From Gordonia westfalica (GTDB lineage Bacteria; Actinomycetota; Actinomycetes; Mycobacteriales; Mycobacteriaceae), in contig NZ_FNLM01000036.1 of assembly GCF_900105725.1 (NCBI RefSeq), positions 372,001-436,000 of the forward strand: DNA of 64,000 bases, given 5' to 3'. The notes under the pieces are model-generated. The model saw nothing but the letters and a program-made list of their open reading frames with translations. It did no database searches and had not been told where the DNA came from. A program made the translations under genes and the position numbers. Shown here one piece after another: positions 30,447-39,727 of this stretch. Every line of letters starts with the position of its first letter. The first letter of the stretch is position 1.

Positions 30447-31292
30447 TCAGTAGGTGTAGAAACCGCGTCCGGACTTGCGGCCGAGATGACCCGCGTCGAC
30501 CATGCGGCGCAGCAGGGCCGGCGGCGCGAAATGCGGCTCGGCGAACTCGTCGTACAGGGACTCGGCTGCTGCCAGGGTGATGTCGAGGCCGATGGTGTCG
30601 ACCAGCGTCAGCGGGCCCATGGGGTAGCCGCAGCCGCCCTTCATCGCGGTGTCGATGTCCTCGGCCGAGGCGTAGCCGGAGTCGTACATCCGGATGGCCT
30701 GGCACAGGTAGGGAATGAGCAGGGCGTTGACGATGAAGCCCGAACGGTCGCCGGCGTTGACCGGGTTCTTGCCGAGGACGTCCCTGACGTACGCGCTGAC
30801 GGCGTCGGCGGTCTCCGGCGCGGTGACCAGCGTCGAGATGATCTCGACCAGCGGCATCACCGGGACCGGGTTGAAGAAGTGGACACCCACGACGCGCTCG
30901 GGACGCTTGGTGGCGGTCGCGACCTTGATGATCGGGATCGACGACGTGTTGGTCGCCAGGATCGTGTTCTCGCCGACGGCCTCGTCGAGGCGGGCGAAGA
31001 TATCGCGCTTGAGCTGCTCGTTCTCGGGTGCGGCCTCGATGACCAGGTCGCGATCGGCGAGGTCGGCGTAGTCGAGGCTGACGCGCAGGCGGCCGAGGGC
31101 GGCGTCGGCGTCGTCCTGGCTGAGCTTGTTCTTGCTGACGGCGCGGGCCAGGGACTTCTCGACGCGCCCACGTGCGGCGTCGGCGAACTCCTGCTTGACC
31201 TCGATGATGACGACATCGCTGCCGGACTTCGCGCACACCTCCGCGATGCCCGCTCCCATGGTGCCGCCGCCGATGACGCCGATGTTCTGCAC
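30447..31292 (-). CDS. fadB2: 3-hydroxybutyryl-CoA dehydrogenase
   Basis: 281 residues from GTG 31292 with a perfect GGAGG site 7 nt upstream. The Rossmann motif is IGVIGGGTMGAGIAEVCA. The catalytic His lies in VVGVHFFNPVPVMPLVEII, Ser/Asn in NTSSIPI, and a C-terminal dimer domain ends GHLGRKSGRGFYTY. It interconverts 3-hydroxyacyl-CoA and acetoacyl-CoA with NAD(P)H, in butyrate metabolism, beta-oxidation or polyhydroxybutyrate-linked routes. It stands alone, divergent from the mycolyltransferase gene. Cytoplasmic. Confidence 0.95.
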   Translation of the reverse strand: MQNIGVIGGGTMGAGIAEVCAKSGSDVVIIEVKQEFADAARGRVEKSLARAVSKNKLSQDDADAALGRLRVSLDYADLADRDLVIEAAPENEQLKRDIFARLDEAVGENTILATNTSSIPIIKVATATKRPERVVGVHFFNPVPVMPLVEIISTLVTAPETADAVSAYVRDVLGKNPVNAGDRSGFIVNALLIPYLCQAIRMYDSGYASAEDIDTAMKGGCGYPMGPLTLVDTIGLDITLAAAESLYDEFAEPHFAPPALLRRMVDAGHLGRKSGRGFYTY

Positions 31293-31507
31293 AGTAAAAC
31301 CTCCGAGTCGAGTTACCCGACAAACGGTAGTACGTCGGCTCGGCCCGGCGGAGTCGAGGCCATCGGTGACGGGCTGTCGCCGTCCGCTCCGTGAGCAGGG
31401 CGTACTTGGACGGATGACCAATGTGTCCCCGGCCCGGGCTTCGGCGTGGCTACGCTGACGGAGCGTCGAGCTCTTGCTTCGACGCACGTCGACCCGGGAG
31501 TGTTCGC

Positions 31508-32596
31508 ATGAATCGCAGGTCACCGGCCGGAATTGCCGGCATCGTCTCGATCTCCGCGGTGGTGGCCCTGGTCGTCGGGCTGCTCGTCGGCGGTGCCGGT
31601 TCCGCGGAGGCCCGCACCCTGGACGGGGTCCGGTACGCCCAGGCGAGCCCGGGGACTCCTTATCGTCAGACCTGGACGTCGCCGCGCAATTTCGTGGCCT
31701 CGGTGTGGTCTCCCTCGATGCAGACGCAGGTCCCGTTGCTGGTGCAGACGCCGGCGAACGGCAACCAGGCGGCGCCGGTGATGTACATGCTGAACGGATC
31801 GTCGGGCGGCGAGGAGGACGACGACTGGACGCACGCCACCGATGCGAACGCCTTCTATGCGAACAAGAACGTCTGGACCGTCACCCCGATCGGCGGCGCC
31901 GCCAGCTACTACGCGAACTGGCGGCGCGTGGACCCGGCGGCCAATTTCCGTTACCAGGTGAAGACGTCCCGGCCGTTGCGCTGGGAGACGTTCCTGACCT
32001 CGGAACTGCCGTCGACCTTCGAAGGGAGGCACGGCGGATACAGCTTCGGGCGGTCCCGTGCGATCTCCGGTATCTCGATGTCCGGCAACTCGGTGATCCG
32101 TCTCGCGGAGAACCACCCCGGTCTCTACCGCGCGGTCGGCGCCTATTCGGGGTGCGCCGAGACCGCGACGCCGGCCGGACAACTCCTGGTGCGGAACGTG
32201 GCACTGGTTCCCTACGGGGCCGATGCGTCCAACATGTACGGACTTCCCGGCGATCCGGAATGGGCTGCTCAGGACCCGGTCATCAACGCGTACAAGCTCG
32301 CTCGCCGTACCCCTGCGTTGTGGATCAGCGCAGCCACCGGGCTGCCCGGCGGTCACGACAACCCGGGCGACCGCAGCGTCCGCGGCGACATCGGCAAGCT
32401 TGCCGCCCAGGTGACCGTCGGCGGCATCGACGAGGCCGTTGCGCGGAACTGCACGGTCACACTGGCGCAGCGACTTGCTGCTCTCCGAATCCCCGCCGTC
32501 GTGCGCTACCCGGCGGTCGGGACACATTCGTGGGGTTACTGGCAGGACCAGATGCACGAGTCGTGGCCCATGTTCGCCCGGGCCCTCGGGGCGTGA
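31508..32596 (+). CDS. Antigen 85-type mycolyltransferase / esterase D-family secreted protein
   Basis: 362 residues from ATG 31508. A Sec signal (hydrophobic IAGIVSISAVVALVVGLLVG, cleavage near SAEA-RT) leads to an alpha/beta hydrolase. The nucleophile Ser is in SGISMSGNSVIRLA, the catalytic His in VGTHSWGYW and the loop YMLNGSSGGEEDDDW; these match the antigen 85/trehalose mycolyltransferase family (Cmt in Corynebacterium). These enzymes transfer mycolic acids between trehalose and arabinogalactan in the envelope. Its presence supports a mycolic-acid-containing host. Single gene. Confidence 0.9.
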   Translation: MNRRSPAGIAGIVSISAVVALVVGLLVGGAGSAEARTLDGVRYAQASPGTPYRQTWTSPRNFVASVWSPSMQTQVPLLVQTPANGNQAAPVMYMLNGSSGGEEDDDWTHATDANAFYANKNVWTVTPIGGAASYYANWRRVDPAANFRYQVKTSRPLRWETFLTSELPSTFEGRHGGYSFGRSRAISGISMSGNSVIRLAENHPGLYRAVGAYSGCAETATPAGQLLVRNVALVPYGADASNMYGLPGDPEWAAQDPVINAYKLARRTPALWISAATGLPGGHDNPGDRSVRGDIGKLAAQVTVGGIDEAVARNCTVTLAQRLAALRIPAVVRYPAVGTHSWGYWQDQMHESWPMFARALGA

Positions 32597-32744
32597 TCCG
32601 GCCTTCTCCGCGTCGCCCGGGAAGTCCGCCCACCTTGTCCTTCAGCCGCCTTTCAACTTCGCGGGGCTACGTTCGGAATGTGGACCCGGCTGAGAAGTAC
32701 CGCCGACGATCGCCTGTCGAGAAAGAACTCGGGGACGACCGGCG

Positions 32745-35700
32745 ATGACGGCGATGCGACGTGCGCTGTGGATGTCCCAGGTGTTGCAACCGGACGTCTC
32801 TCATGTCGTCGCATTCGGGCTCACGCTTCGCGGTCCCCTCGACGTTCCGCGCCTCGTCGAAATTACTCGCGCGATACTCGAACACGTCGGGTGGAATGAC
32901 GTACACATCCCGGCCGGATACTCTCCGGCCGAGTCGAGCCCGTCGGATGGCATTGCCCCCGAACCACTCCGGCGTGCCCATTCGTCGATCGACGCCGTCG
33001 TGCCTGTCGATCTCTCCCGATCCGCCGATCCGGACGCGGAAAGTGAGTGCCGCGCCCAGCATTTCATCGATGCCGCGGACGGCGCAGACCTCACGATGCC
33101 GTTGTTCCGCAGCGAGTTGCACCGCCTGGCCACCGACCGGCACCGGTGGGTGGTACGTGTCCACCACGTGCTGACCGACGGCGCCGGGGTGTTGCGGGTC
33201 ATGAGTCATGTCGCTGATGTCTACGGCGGTTTGGTCGCTGCGGCCGATCTGCCCGTGGCGGACCCCGATCGGCTGGCGGACGACGAGAACCGGTACGCGG
33301 ACTCGCGGCGCCGGGAATCCGATGCGCGACACTGGCAAGACGTTCTCGACGGATATGAACCGTCGCTCCTGTCGGCTTCGTCCGCGCGGATGACGTCGGA
33401 GATCACCCGCGTGACACGGCGACTGACCAGCCCCCGAGCCGCGGCGTCGGAGGAACTCGTCGCCGCGTTGGCGGGTCTGTGCGCTCGACTTCTCGACACC
33501 CCCGACGTGGGGTTCGCACTCCCGGTCGCGGCGCGCACGTCGGCGGTGCGTCGATGCGCTGTGCAGCCGTTGTCCAACGTCGTGCCACTGGCGCTGAACG
33601 GGATCGGCGACCTCCCGGCGGCGGAGGCGGTCCGGTCGGTGGCGTCGGCGGTGATCGACGCGTTGCGACACCAGCTCTACCCGCGGGAGGACATGCTGCG
33701 TGATCGCCGGCGAGCCGCGGCCTTCGGCGTGGTGGTCAACCTCTTGCCTGCCTTCTCGCCGCCCGTCGTCGACGGCCTCCACTGGTGCCTCGAGGTGATG
33801 CGCACCGGTCCTGTCGCCGATGTCGCGGTCACGATGCACCCCGCCGATCAGTCCGGTCATCGCGCGGTCACCTGGGAGGCTCCGGCCGCGACCTTCGACG
33901 TCGAGGCGCTGGACACGCTGGCCGCGCGATACGACACCTACCTGACGGCGTTGACACGCGAGATCGATGACGGGGTGACGATTCCCGACGAGGCCGTCTT
34001 CGTGGAAGGGGAGTGGGATCGCTTCCGACGCCGGCGCGGGCCGGCAGCGCCGCCGTTCATCCCGACGGCCAGGATGTTCGCCGAGTACTGCGCGGCCGAC
34101 CCGTCGGCTGTTGCGCTCGTCGACGGCGAGATCGAGTGGTCGCGCGCGGAACTCGCCGAGCGGGTGCGTCGTGGTGCGGGTCAGCTCGCGGCTGCGGACG
34201 TGCGCGCCGGGGACCCGGTGGCGGTGGCCGTCGAGAGGTCGGCCGCGTCGGTGGTGGCGTTCTGGTCCGTGCTGATGGCCGGCGGTGTCTGGGTTCCCCT
34301 CGGCGATCCGGCTGCCCCCGAGGCGAGAACTCAAGCGCTCCTTGCCCGTTGCGGAGCGCGAGTCGGACTGTGCGGTCCGGGGGTCACCGTGGAGGGCAGC
34401 ATTCGATGGTTGGTGATCGATGGCGGAGGAGATTGCGCCGCACCGACTTTCGGCGGCGCCGATCAGTGGCGCCCACCGGGATTCGACTCGGGTCCCGACG
34501 ACACGGCATACCTTCTGTTCACCTCTGGCTCCACCGGGCATCCGAAGGGTGTGGTCATGCCGCACCGCGGAATCCCCGCCCTCGTCGCCGAGATCCGGGA
34601 AACGTATGCGCTGACCTCGCGGTCGCGTCTGCTGCACGTCTCGTCACCGACCTTCGACACCGGCATCGTCGAGATGCTGTCGGCCGTGGTGACCGGGGCA
34701 GCGCTGGTCATCGCGCCCGCATCGACCCAGGGTGGCGACCCTCTCGCCGAGCTGATCCGGCGAGAGGGCGTCACCCACCTCATCATGACTCCGTCAGTGC
34801 TCGACACCTTGCCGGTCGATCTCGCGGACGGGCTCACCCAGGTGATCGTCGGCGGTGAGGCACTGCCTCGCCGACTCGCGGACATGTGGAGTGCACGTGT
34901 CCCCCTGCGTAATGCCTATGGCCCCACCGAGACCCGATGCAGCATCAACATCTCCCGACCGCTGTCGCCGCACGGTGAGATCACCGTGGGTCCGCCGATG
35001 GTCGGGGTGACCGAAGCCGTCCTGGATCGGCGCGGCCGGCCTCAGCCGCCCGGCGCGCTCGGCACGTTACATTGTGCGGGAACGCAATTGGCGGACGGCT
35101 ATCTCGACGACCCGGCGCAGACGGACGAGGCCTTCGTCGATTGCACGATCTCCGACGATCCGGTGATGTACCGGACCGGCGACGTCGCCACCTGGACCGA
35201 CGCCGGGGACCTGCGGATACTCGGACGCCGAGACGGACAGGTCAAGTTGCGCGGCCTGCGGATCGAGCTCGGCGAGATCGACGCCGCGCTCATCCGCTGC
35301 GCCGGAGTCCGCCGCTGTGTGACGACATTCCGTGAACTGCCGTCGGGACGGCCCGGGATCGTGTCCTTCGTGGTTCCCGCCGACATGTCCCGTCCACCCC
35401 GCCGAAGTGCGATCCGCCGGGAACTGGCGCGAATGCTGCCGTCGTACATGGTGCCGGCCGTGGTCGTCATCCTCGACGAGATGCCGCGCGCCGCCACCGG
35501 GAAGCTGAGCCTTGCTTCTCTGCGGGACCTCCCACTGCCGGTGAACGGTCCGTCGAGGGATGCGGTCGGCCCACACGAAGCGCTGTTGCTCGAAGTGGTC
35601 GGCGAAGTCCTGGGCGTCGAATCGGTCGATCCCGTACTGGGTTTCGTGGAGCAGGGCGGCGACTCGCTGGCCGTCGTGCGAGTGGCTCGGAGACTCGCGG

Positions 35701-37055
35701 AGGCGGGACACCCGGAGATCAAGCCGAACGACGTGTTGACCGCGCCCGACCTCGCATCGCTCGCCGAGCAGATGACGGGGCCGTCGCAGCAGGTGCGCGA
35801 AGGGCGAGACGAGCCCGCCGGCGACGACGATGCCGTCGAACGTCCGCTGACACCTGCCGAGCGAACCGTGATGCGCGAACCGGACCACCCGCTCGCGCAG
35901 CTGATCTGCGTCGCCTGGGTCCCCGCATCGTGGGCGCGACCCGGCGCGGGGGAGACCTCGGCGCTGATCGGGGCTCTCCTCGAACGGCATCCGGCCCTGC
36001 GTTCGGTGTATCCGGACACCCCGACGGGACCGGTTCGGCGGACGTCGGGTGACGTTCCGGTCGACTCGGTCGTGACCCGGATCGACGTTGCCGAAGTGCC
36101 CGACCGGGAGCGTCTGCGGGCAGAGGCGAAAGCGATGGCGGCCGACCTCGATGTGCGGGTCGCCCCGCCGCTCGCGGTGCGGCTCCTCGTGGGACCGGAC
36201 GGTGTCGTCATGGGTGCCGTCGCGGTGTTGCATCACATCGCGGTGGACGGGCGCTCGCTCGGCGTGCTCGCTCAAGACGCCGAGACGCTGATGACGGGCG
36301 GAGCCCTGGCAACGGAACACGCATCTTCCGGGCCCACTCATACGAAGACGCCGAATGCAGACGACGAGGGAGAAGACCTCGAGCTGCACAATTTCTGGAA
36401 GGAACTGCTTGTACAGCAGAGCGATTCGGCTTTCGGATGGGACGGCGTCGAACCGGCGTCGTGGACGAACGATGTCGCGATCCGTCGTCGGGGGTTGATC
36501 GACGCCGACACCTACGGTCGTTTCCGGAGCCGCGCGGCAGCAGAGAACATGACGCCGTTCGAGGCGTTCGGAGACGTGGTGGCCACCGCGCTGGCGAAGA
36601 TCACCGGACAGTCCCGCGTCCTGGCCGCCACGACGGTGTCCAAGCGTCCGGCGGGCGCCGAGGACGTCGTGGGGAACCACGTGCTCGCCGTCATCACCCC
36701 GCTGTCGGCGGGCGACGATCGGGAGACCTCGGTCACGCTGCGACGCAATTGCATTCGTGCGGCAACGACACCGATGGAAGACGTACTCGATCTCGCCGGC
36801 CGGACCGTCGACGATGACCGTCTGTTCCCGGTGCCGGTCTTGCTCGGTTGGTCTCCGGTGATCGCACCTCCGTCATCGGGCGGAACCCTCTACGCGTTCC
36901 CGCCGCGCCGCACGCGTTGGCTGCTGCAGGTGGAGGGGTGCCCGGCGTCGACCGGCGAACTCGAGATCGGCGTCACCGGTGCGACTCTGGCGCTGGGGGC
37001 CGAGCGGACCGAGCAGGTGCTCGCGGAGGTGAGCAGATGCCTTCGTCGATGGTGA
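32745..37055 (+). CDS. Single-module non-ribosomal peptide synthetase, C-A-T-C, no thioesterase
   Basis: 1436 residues from ATG 32745. The first condensation domain (about 1-430) has the active-site VHHVLTDGAG. The adenylation domain (about 440-920) has LLFTSGSTGHPKGVV, SPTFDTGIVEML, NAYGPTETRCS, YRTGDVATWT, GRRDGQVKLRGLRIELGEID and the Lys of RAATGKLSLAS. The carrier domain follows (LGFVEQGGDSLAVVRVA, phosphopantetheine Ser about 970). A second condensation-type domain (about 1020-1436) has LHHIAVDGRS. There is no thioesterase or reductase domain, and no MbtH gene is seen in the window. By-eye specificity residues read about D-T-V-M-I-G-A-C-S-K, not matched to an amino acid. The terminal C domain may join the bound residue to an outside amine or alcohol. 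The histidine kinase starts 1 nt after the stop. Product unknown. Confidence 0.92.
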   Translation: MTAMRRALWMSQVLQPDVSHVVAFGLTLRGPLDVPRLVEITRAILEHVGWNDVHIPAGYSPAESSPSDGIAPEPLRRAHSSIDAVVPVDLSRSADPDAESECRAQHFIDAADGADLTMPLFRSELHRLATDRHRWVVRVHHVLTDGAGVLRVMSHVADVYGGLVAAADLPVADPDRLADDENRYADSRRRESDARHWQDVLDGYEPSLLSASSARMTSEITRVTRRLTSPRAAASEELVAALAGLCARLLDTPDVGFALPVAARTSAVRRCAVQPLSNVVPLALNGIGDLPAAEAVRSVASAVIDALRHQLYPREDMLRDRRRAAAFGVVVNLLPAFSPPVVDGLHWCLEVMRTGPVADVAVTMHPADQSGHRAVTWEAPAATFDVEALDTLAARYDTYLTALTREIDDGVTIPDEAVFVEGEWDRFRRRRGPAAPPFIPTARMFAEYCAADPSAVALVDGEIEWSRAELAERVRRGAGQLAAADVRAGDPVAVAVERSAASVVAFWSVLMAGGVWVPLGDPAAPEARTQALLARCGARVGLCGPGVTVEGSIRWLVIDGGGDCAAPTFGGADQWRPPGFDSGPDDTAYLLFTSGSTGHPKGVVMPHRGIPALVAEIRETYALTSRSRLLHVSSPTFDTGIVEMLSAVVTGAALVIAPASTQGGDPLAELIRREGVTHLIMTPSVLDTLPVDLADGLTQVIVGGEALPRRLADMWSARVPLRNAYGPTETRCSINISRPLSPHGEITVGPPMVGVTEAVLDRRGRPQPPGALGTLHCAGTQLADGYLDDPAQTDEAFVDCTISDDPVMYRTGDVATWTDAGDLRILGRRDGQVKLRGLRIELGEIDAALIRCAGVRRCVTTFRELPSGRPGIVSFVVPADMSRPPRRSAIRRELARMLPSYMVPAVVVILDEMPRAATGKLSLASLRDLPLPVNGPSRDAVGPHEALLLEVVGEVLGVESVDPVLGFVEQGGDSLAVVRVARRLAEAGHPEIKPNDVLTAPDLASLAEQMTGPSQQVREGRDEPAGDDDAVERPLTPAERTVMREPDHPLAQLICVAWVPASWARPGAGETSALIGALLERHPALRSVYPDTPTGPVRRTSGDVPVDSVVTRIDVAEVPDRERLRAEAKAMAADLDVRVAPPLAVRLLVGPDGVVMGAVAVLHHIAVDGRSLGVLAQDAETLMTGGALATEHASSGPTHTKTPNADDEGEDLELHNFWKELLVQQSDSAFGWDGVEPASWTNDVAIRRRGLIDADTYGRFRSRAAAENMTPFEAFGDVVATALAKITGQSRVLAATTVSKRPAGAEDVVGNHVLAVITPLSAGDDRETSVTLRRNCIRAATTPMEDVLDLAGRTVDDDRLFPVPVLLGWSPVIAPPSSGGTLYAFPPRRTRWLLQVEGCPASTGELEIGVTGATLALGAERTEQVLAEVSRCLRRW

Positions 37056-37056
37056 G

Positions 37057-38487
37057 ATGAATCCGACGGTGCGACAACATCCCTGGTCGGAGCGGTTCAG
37101 GTGGCGGAGCGTCCGCCTGCGGCTGACGGTCGTCGGCGTCGCAACGCTGTTCGTGGCCTTGGCGATAGCCGGTGGGCTGGTGCTGATCGTCGTCTACCGC
37201 TCTCTCACCGATGCCGTCGATGAGGCGACGTCGACGCGCAGTGAGGACATCGCCGATGCGCTGGCTGAGGGCGGGCTCGCGGCGGTAAAGCCGACCGAGT
37301 TGGAGCCGACCGACTCGATCGGCGTCGTGCAGATAATCGGCCCGGATGGGGCCGTGCTCGCGGCGAGCCATGAGCGACAGCGCGTCCGGCCGCTCGTGGC
37401 CCCGGTCGAAGCCGGGGCGCGGCTCACCGCGGTCGACGCGGCATTCCCCGGCGACGACACGGAGTTCCGCGTCACGGTTCGGGGTGTGGCGACACCGGAC
37501 GGGGAGGTGCTCAGCGTTGTCGTCGGAGCGGGTGAGGGCCACATCCACGCGACGGTGTGGACGGTCTTCGGGGTGCTGGGCGTGGTGTTCCCGATCATTC
37601 TCGCCGTGGCCGCAGCGACGACCTACCAACTCGTCGGCCGCACACTGCGACCGGTCGAGGCGATTCGCACCGAGGTCGCCGAGATCTCGAGAACAGGTGT
37701 GGCGCGCCGGGTTCCGGTGGCCGACACCGACGACGAGATCGCCACCCTGGCAGTGACGATGAACGAAATGCTGGATGCGCTGGCATTCGCTCGCGAGCAG
37801 CAGATCCGGTTCGTCGGTGACTCCTCGCACGAACTCCGGAGCCCGCTGGTCACGATCCTGGGATTGCTCGAACTCGCGGTCCGGACAGGTGATCCGATCG
37901 ATTCCGAGACGGTGTCCACCCTTCTCCTGCCCGAGGCCCAACGGTTGCGCGACCTCGTCGACGACCTTCTTCTCCTGGCCCGCGCCGACGAGTCGGGGCT
38001 GCGACCGTCGCTCGAGGAGGTCGACCTCGACGACATCGTGAACGACGAGGTCACCCGGCTCGATCTGACCACCGATCTGGAGATTTCGGCGACCGTGCTG
38101 CCGGTGCGCGTGGCGGGCGACCGCGATCAGCTCGGTCGCGTCGTGCGGAACCTGTGCGACAACGCCGTCCGGCATGCCGATTCCGCCGTGTCGGTGACCA
38201 TGGTCGTCGACCCGGAGAGCGTGACGGTGCGGGTCGCCGACGACGGTCCGGGTATCCCCGTGGACGATCGTGCACGCGTCTTCGACCGCTTCGTGCGTCT
38301 CGACGATTCACGGGATCGCCGCGGCGGCACCGGACTCGGCCTCTCGATCGTGGACGAGATCGTGCGTGCACATCATGGGACCGTGACGGTGTTCGACACC
38401 GACGGCGGTGGTTGCACCATCGGGGTGTCGTTACCGCACCGGGCCGATCATGCCGACGGGTCACCGCCGTTGTCGGCGAGGCGGTAG
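37057..38487 (+). CDS. Sensor histidine kinase (EnvZ/OmpR class)
   Basis: 476 residues, ATG 37057, one base after the NRPS stop, so probably co-transcribed. TM1 is at about 22-45, then an extracytoplasmic sensor of about 115 residues, TM2 at about 165-190 (VFGVLGVVFPIILAVAAATT), HAMP to about 243, HisKA with phospho-accepting His in FVGDSSHELRSPLVTILG, and HATPase with NLCDNAVRHA (N box), ADDGPGIP (G1) and RGGTGLGLSI (G2). It overlaps the convergent response-regulator gene at the 3' end by 40 bp. The signal is unknown; the sensor has no recognised ligand domain. Confidence 0.95.
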   Translation: MNPTVRQHPWSERFRWRSVRLRLTVVGVATLFVALAIAGGLVLIVVYRSLTDAVDEATSTRSEDIADALAEGGLAAVKPTELEPTDSIGVVQIIGPDGAVLAASHERQRVRPLVAPVEAGARLTAVDAAFPGDDTEFRVTVRGVATPDGEVLSVVVGAGEGHIHATVWTVFGVLGVVFPIILAVAAATTYQLVGRTLRPVEAIRTEVAEISRTGVARRVPVADTDDEIATLAVTMNEMLDALAFAREQQIRFVGDSSHELRSPLVTILGLLELAVRTGDPIDSETVSTLLLPEAQRLRDLVDDLLLLARADESGLRPSLEEVDLDDIVNDEVTRLDLTTDLEISATVLPVRVAGDRDQLGRVVRNLCDNAVRHADSAVSVTMVVDPESVTVRVADDGPGIPVDDRARVFDRFVRLDDSRDRRGGTGLGLSIVDEIVRAHHGTVTVFDTDGGGCTIGVSLPHRADHADGSPPLSARR

Positions 38488-39137
38488 CCGGCGCCGCGGA
38501 CGGTCTCGATCGTGCGGCACCCGAAAGGTGTGTCGATGTGCCGGCGTAGATAGCCCACGTACACCTCGACGATGTTGTCGTCGCCGCGGTAGTGCTCGTC
38601 CCACACCGCCCGCAGGATGTCGGTCTTGCTGACGACGTTTCCCTTGTGGCGCATCAGATACTCGAGAACCGCGAATTCTCGGGCGGTCAGGCGGATGGGT
38701 GTCTCGCCACGTCGGACCTCGCGTCGCGCCGGATCGAGTGAGAGTGACCCGGCCCGGAGGACGGTGGGTCGTTCCGGAGCGCCCCGGCGCGCGAGGGCGC
38801 GCAATCGGGCGGACAGGACGACGAAGGAGAACGGTTTGACCAGGTAGTCGTCGGCGCCGAGGTCGAAGGCGTCCGCCTCGTCGTACTCACCGTCCTTGGC
38901 GGTCAGCATGAGAACGGGGGTCCACACACCGCGATGTCGCAGTTCGCGAACGAGTTCGTAGCCGTTGAGTCGCGGCATCATGATGTCGCTGACGATGACG
39001 TCGTAGGTTCGGGCGCAGGCGGATTCGACACCCTCGGCGCCGTCGGCGGCGGTGTCGACGGTCCAGCCCTCGGCTTGCAGGGTCCGACGCAGGGTCTCGG
39101 TCGCCCGCGGATCGTCCTCGACGACCAGTACACGCAT
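38448..39137 (-). CDS. OmpR/PhoB-type response regulator
   Basis: 229 residues from ATG 39137. The receiver domain has VLVVEDDPRATE (acidic pocket), phospho-acceptor Asp in DVIVSDIMMPRLNGYE, Thr in LMLTAKDG and Lys in DDYLVKPFS. The C-terminal winged helix has LTAREFAVLEYLMRHKGNVV and NIVEVYVGYLRRHID ... RTIETVRGAGYRLA. It is on the opposite strand to its presumed kinase, tail to tail, with 40 bp of shared coding DNA; most pairs are in tandem. DNA targets are unknown; the NRPS promoter is a candidate. Confidence 0.95.
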   Translation of the reverse strand: MRVLVVEDDPRATETLRRTLQAEGWTVDTAADGAEGVESACARTYDVIVSDIMMPRLNGYELVRELRHRGVWTPVLMLTAKDGEYDEADAFDLGADDYLVKPFSFVVLSARLRALARRGAPERPTVLRAGSLSLDPARREVRRGETPIRLTAREFAVLEYLMRHKGNVVSKTDILRAVWDEHYRGDDNIVEVYVGYLRRHIDTPFGCRTIETVRGAGYRLADNGGDPSA

Positions 39138-39195
39138 GTGTTCCAGTATCTGCCCGGAATAGCCCGGCTCGACGTGATTCACGTGTTCGTGCGTG

Positions 39196-39675
39196 TCAGG
39201 ACCAGACCGCCTTGGCGCCGGTGTCCCCGGCCAAGAACACGATGTACACCGAACCGAGTGCCACCACGACCGTTGCGATCCCCAGCGCAACTGCCACTGC
39301 ACGCTGCGAGAGCTTTTCTGAGGCGGGGATTTTCGCATGAAGGGCAGTCATGAACCGCTCGTCGTGCAGTGCCCACCAGAGGACGGCGAGCGCGAACAGC
39401 GGACCCACCCAATAGATCACCTGCTCGCCGAATCCGGCGTGGCGTTCGATCGCGGGGCTGGGGCCCACCTGCTCTTCCAGTGATTCCCCGGCACTGGTGG
39501 TGAGCGGAAGTGCGATGAGCGCGACGAGAGTCACCAGGGGAGTGAGGATCCCCAGGCGGGCACGAGCGGCGGGCCAGCACACCGCGGCGATCGCCATGAG
39601 GGCGCTGAGCGGAACCAGCACCACGACGAGGTGCACCAGTAGCGGGTGAAGAGGCAGTCCGTTGATCGTGCTCAC
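39196..39675 (-). CDS. DUF2231 integral membrane protein
   Basis: 159 residues from GTG 39675. The start STINGLPLHPLLVHLVVVLVPL is the DUF2231 signature, with the conserved HP..VH pair, followed by four hydrophobic helices in total. Family members are inner-membrane proteins sometimes linked to cytochromes or copper. Nothing around it defines a role. Confidence 0.85.
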   Translation of the reverse strand: MSTINGLPLHPLLVHLVVVLVPLSALMAIAAVCWPAARARLGILTPLVTLVALIALPLTTSAGESLEEQVGPSPAIERHAGFGEQVIYWVGPLFALAVLWWALHDERFMTALHAKIPASEKLSQRAVAVALGIATVVVALGSVYIVFLAGDTGAKAVWS

Positions 39676-39727
39676 GCAGCGACGGTAGCCCCGTGGTGTT
39701 GAAGGGGAGCTGAATCCGTCGGGCAGG

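Noticed and set aside
36973..38175. 400-codon frame on the - strand across the NRPS-kinase joint
   Set aside because: Reverse-frame shadow of the histidine kinase; product is Arg/His/Gln-rich with no domain.
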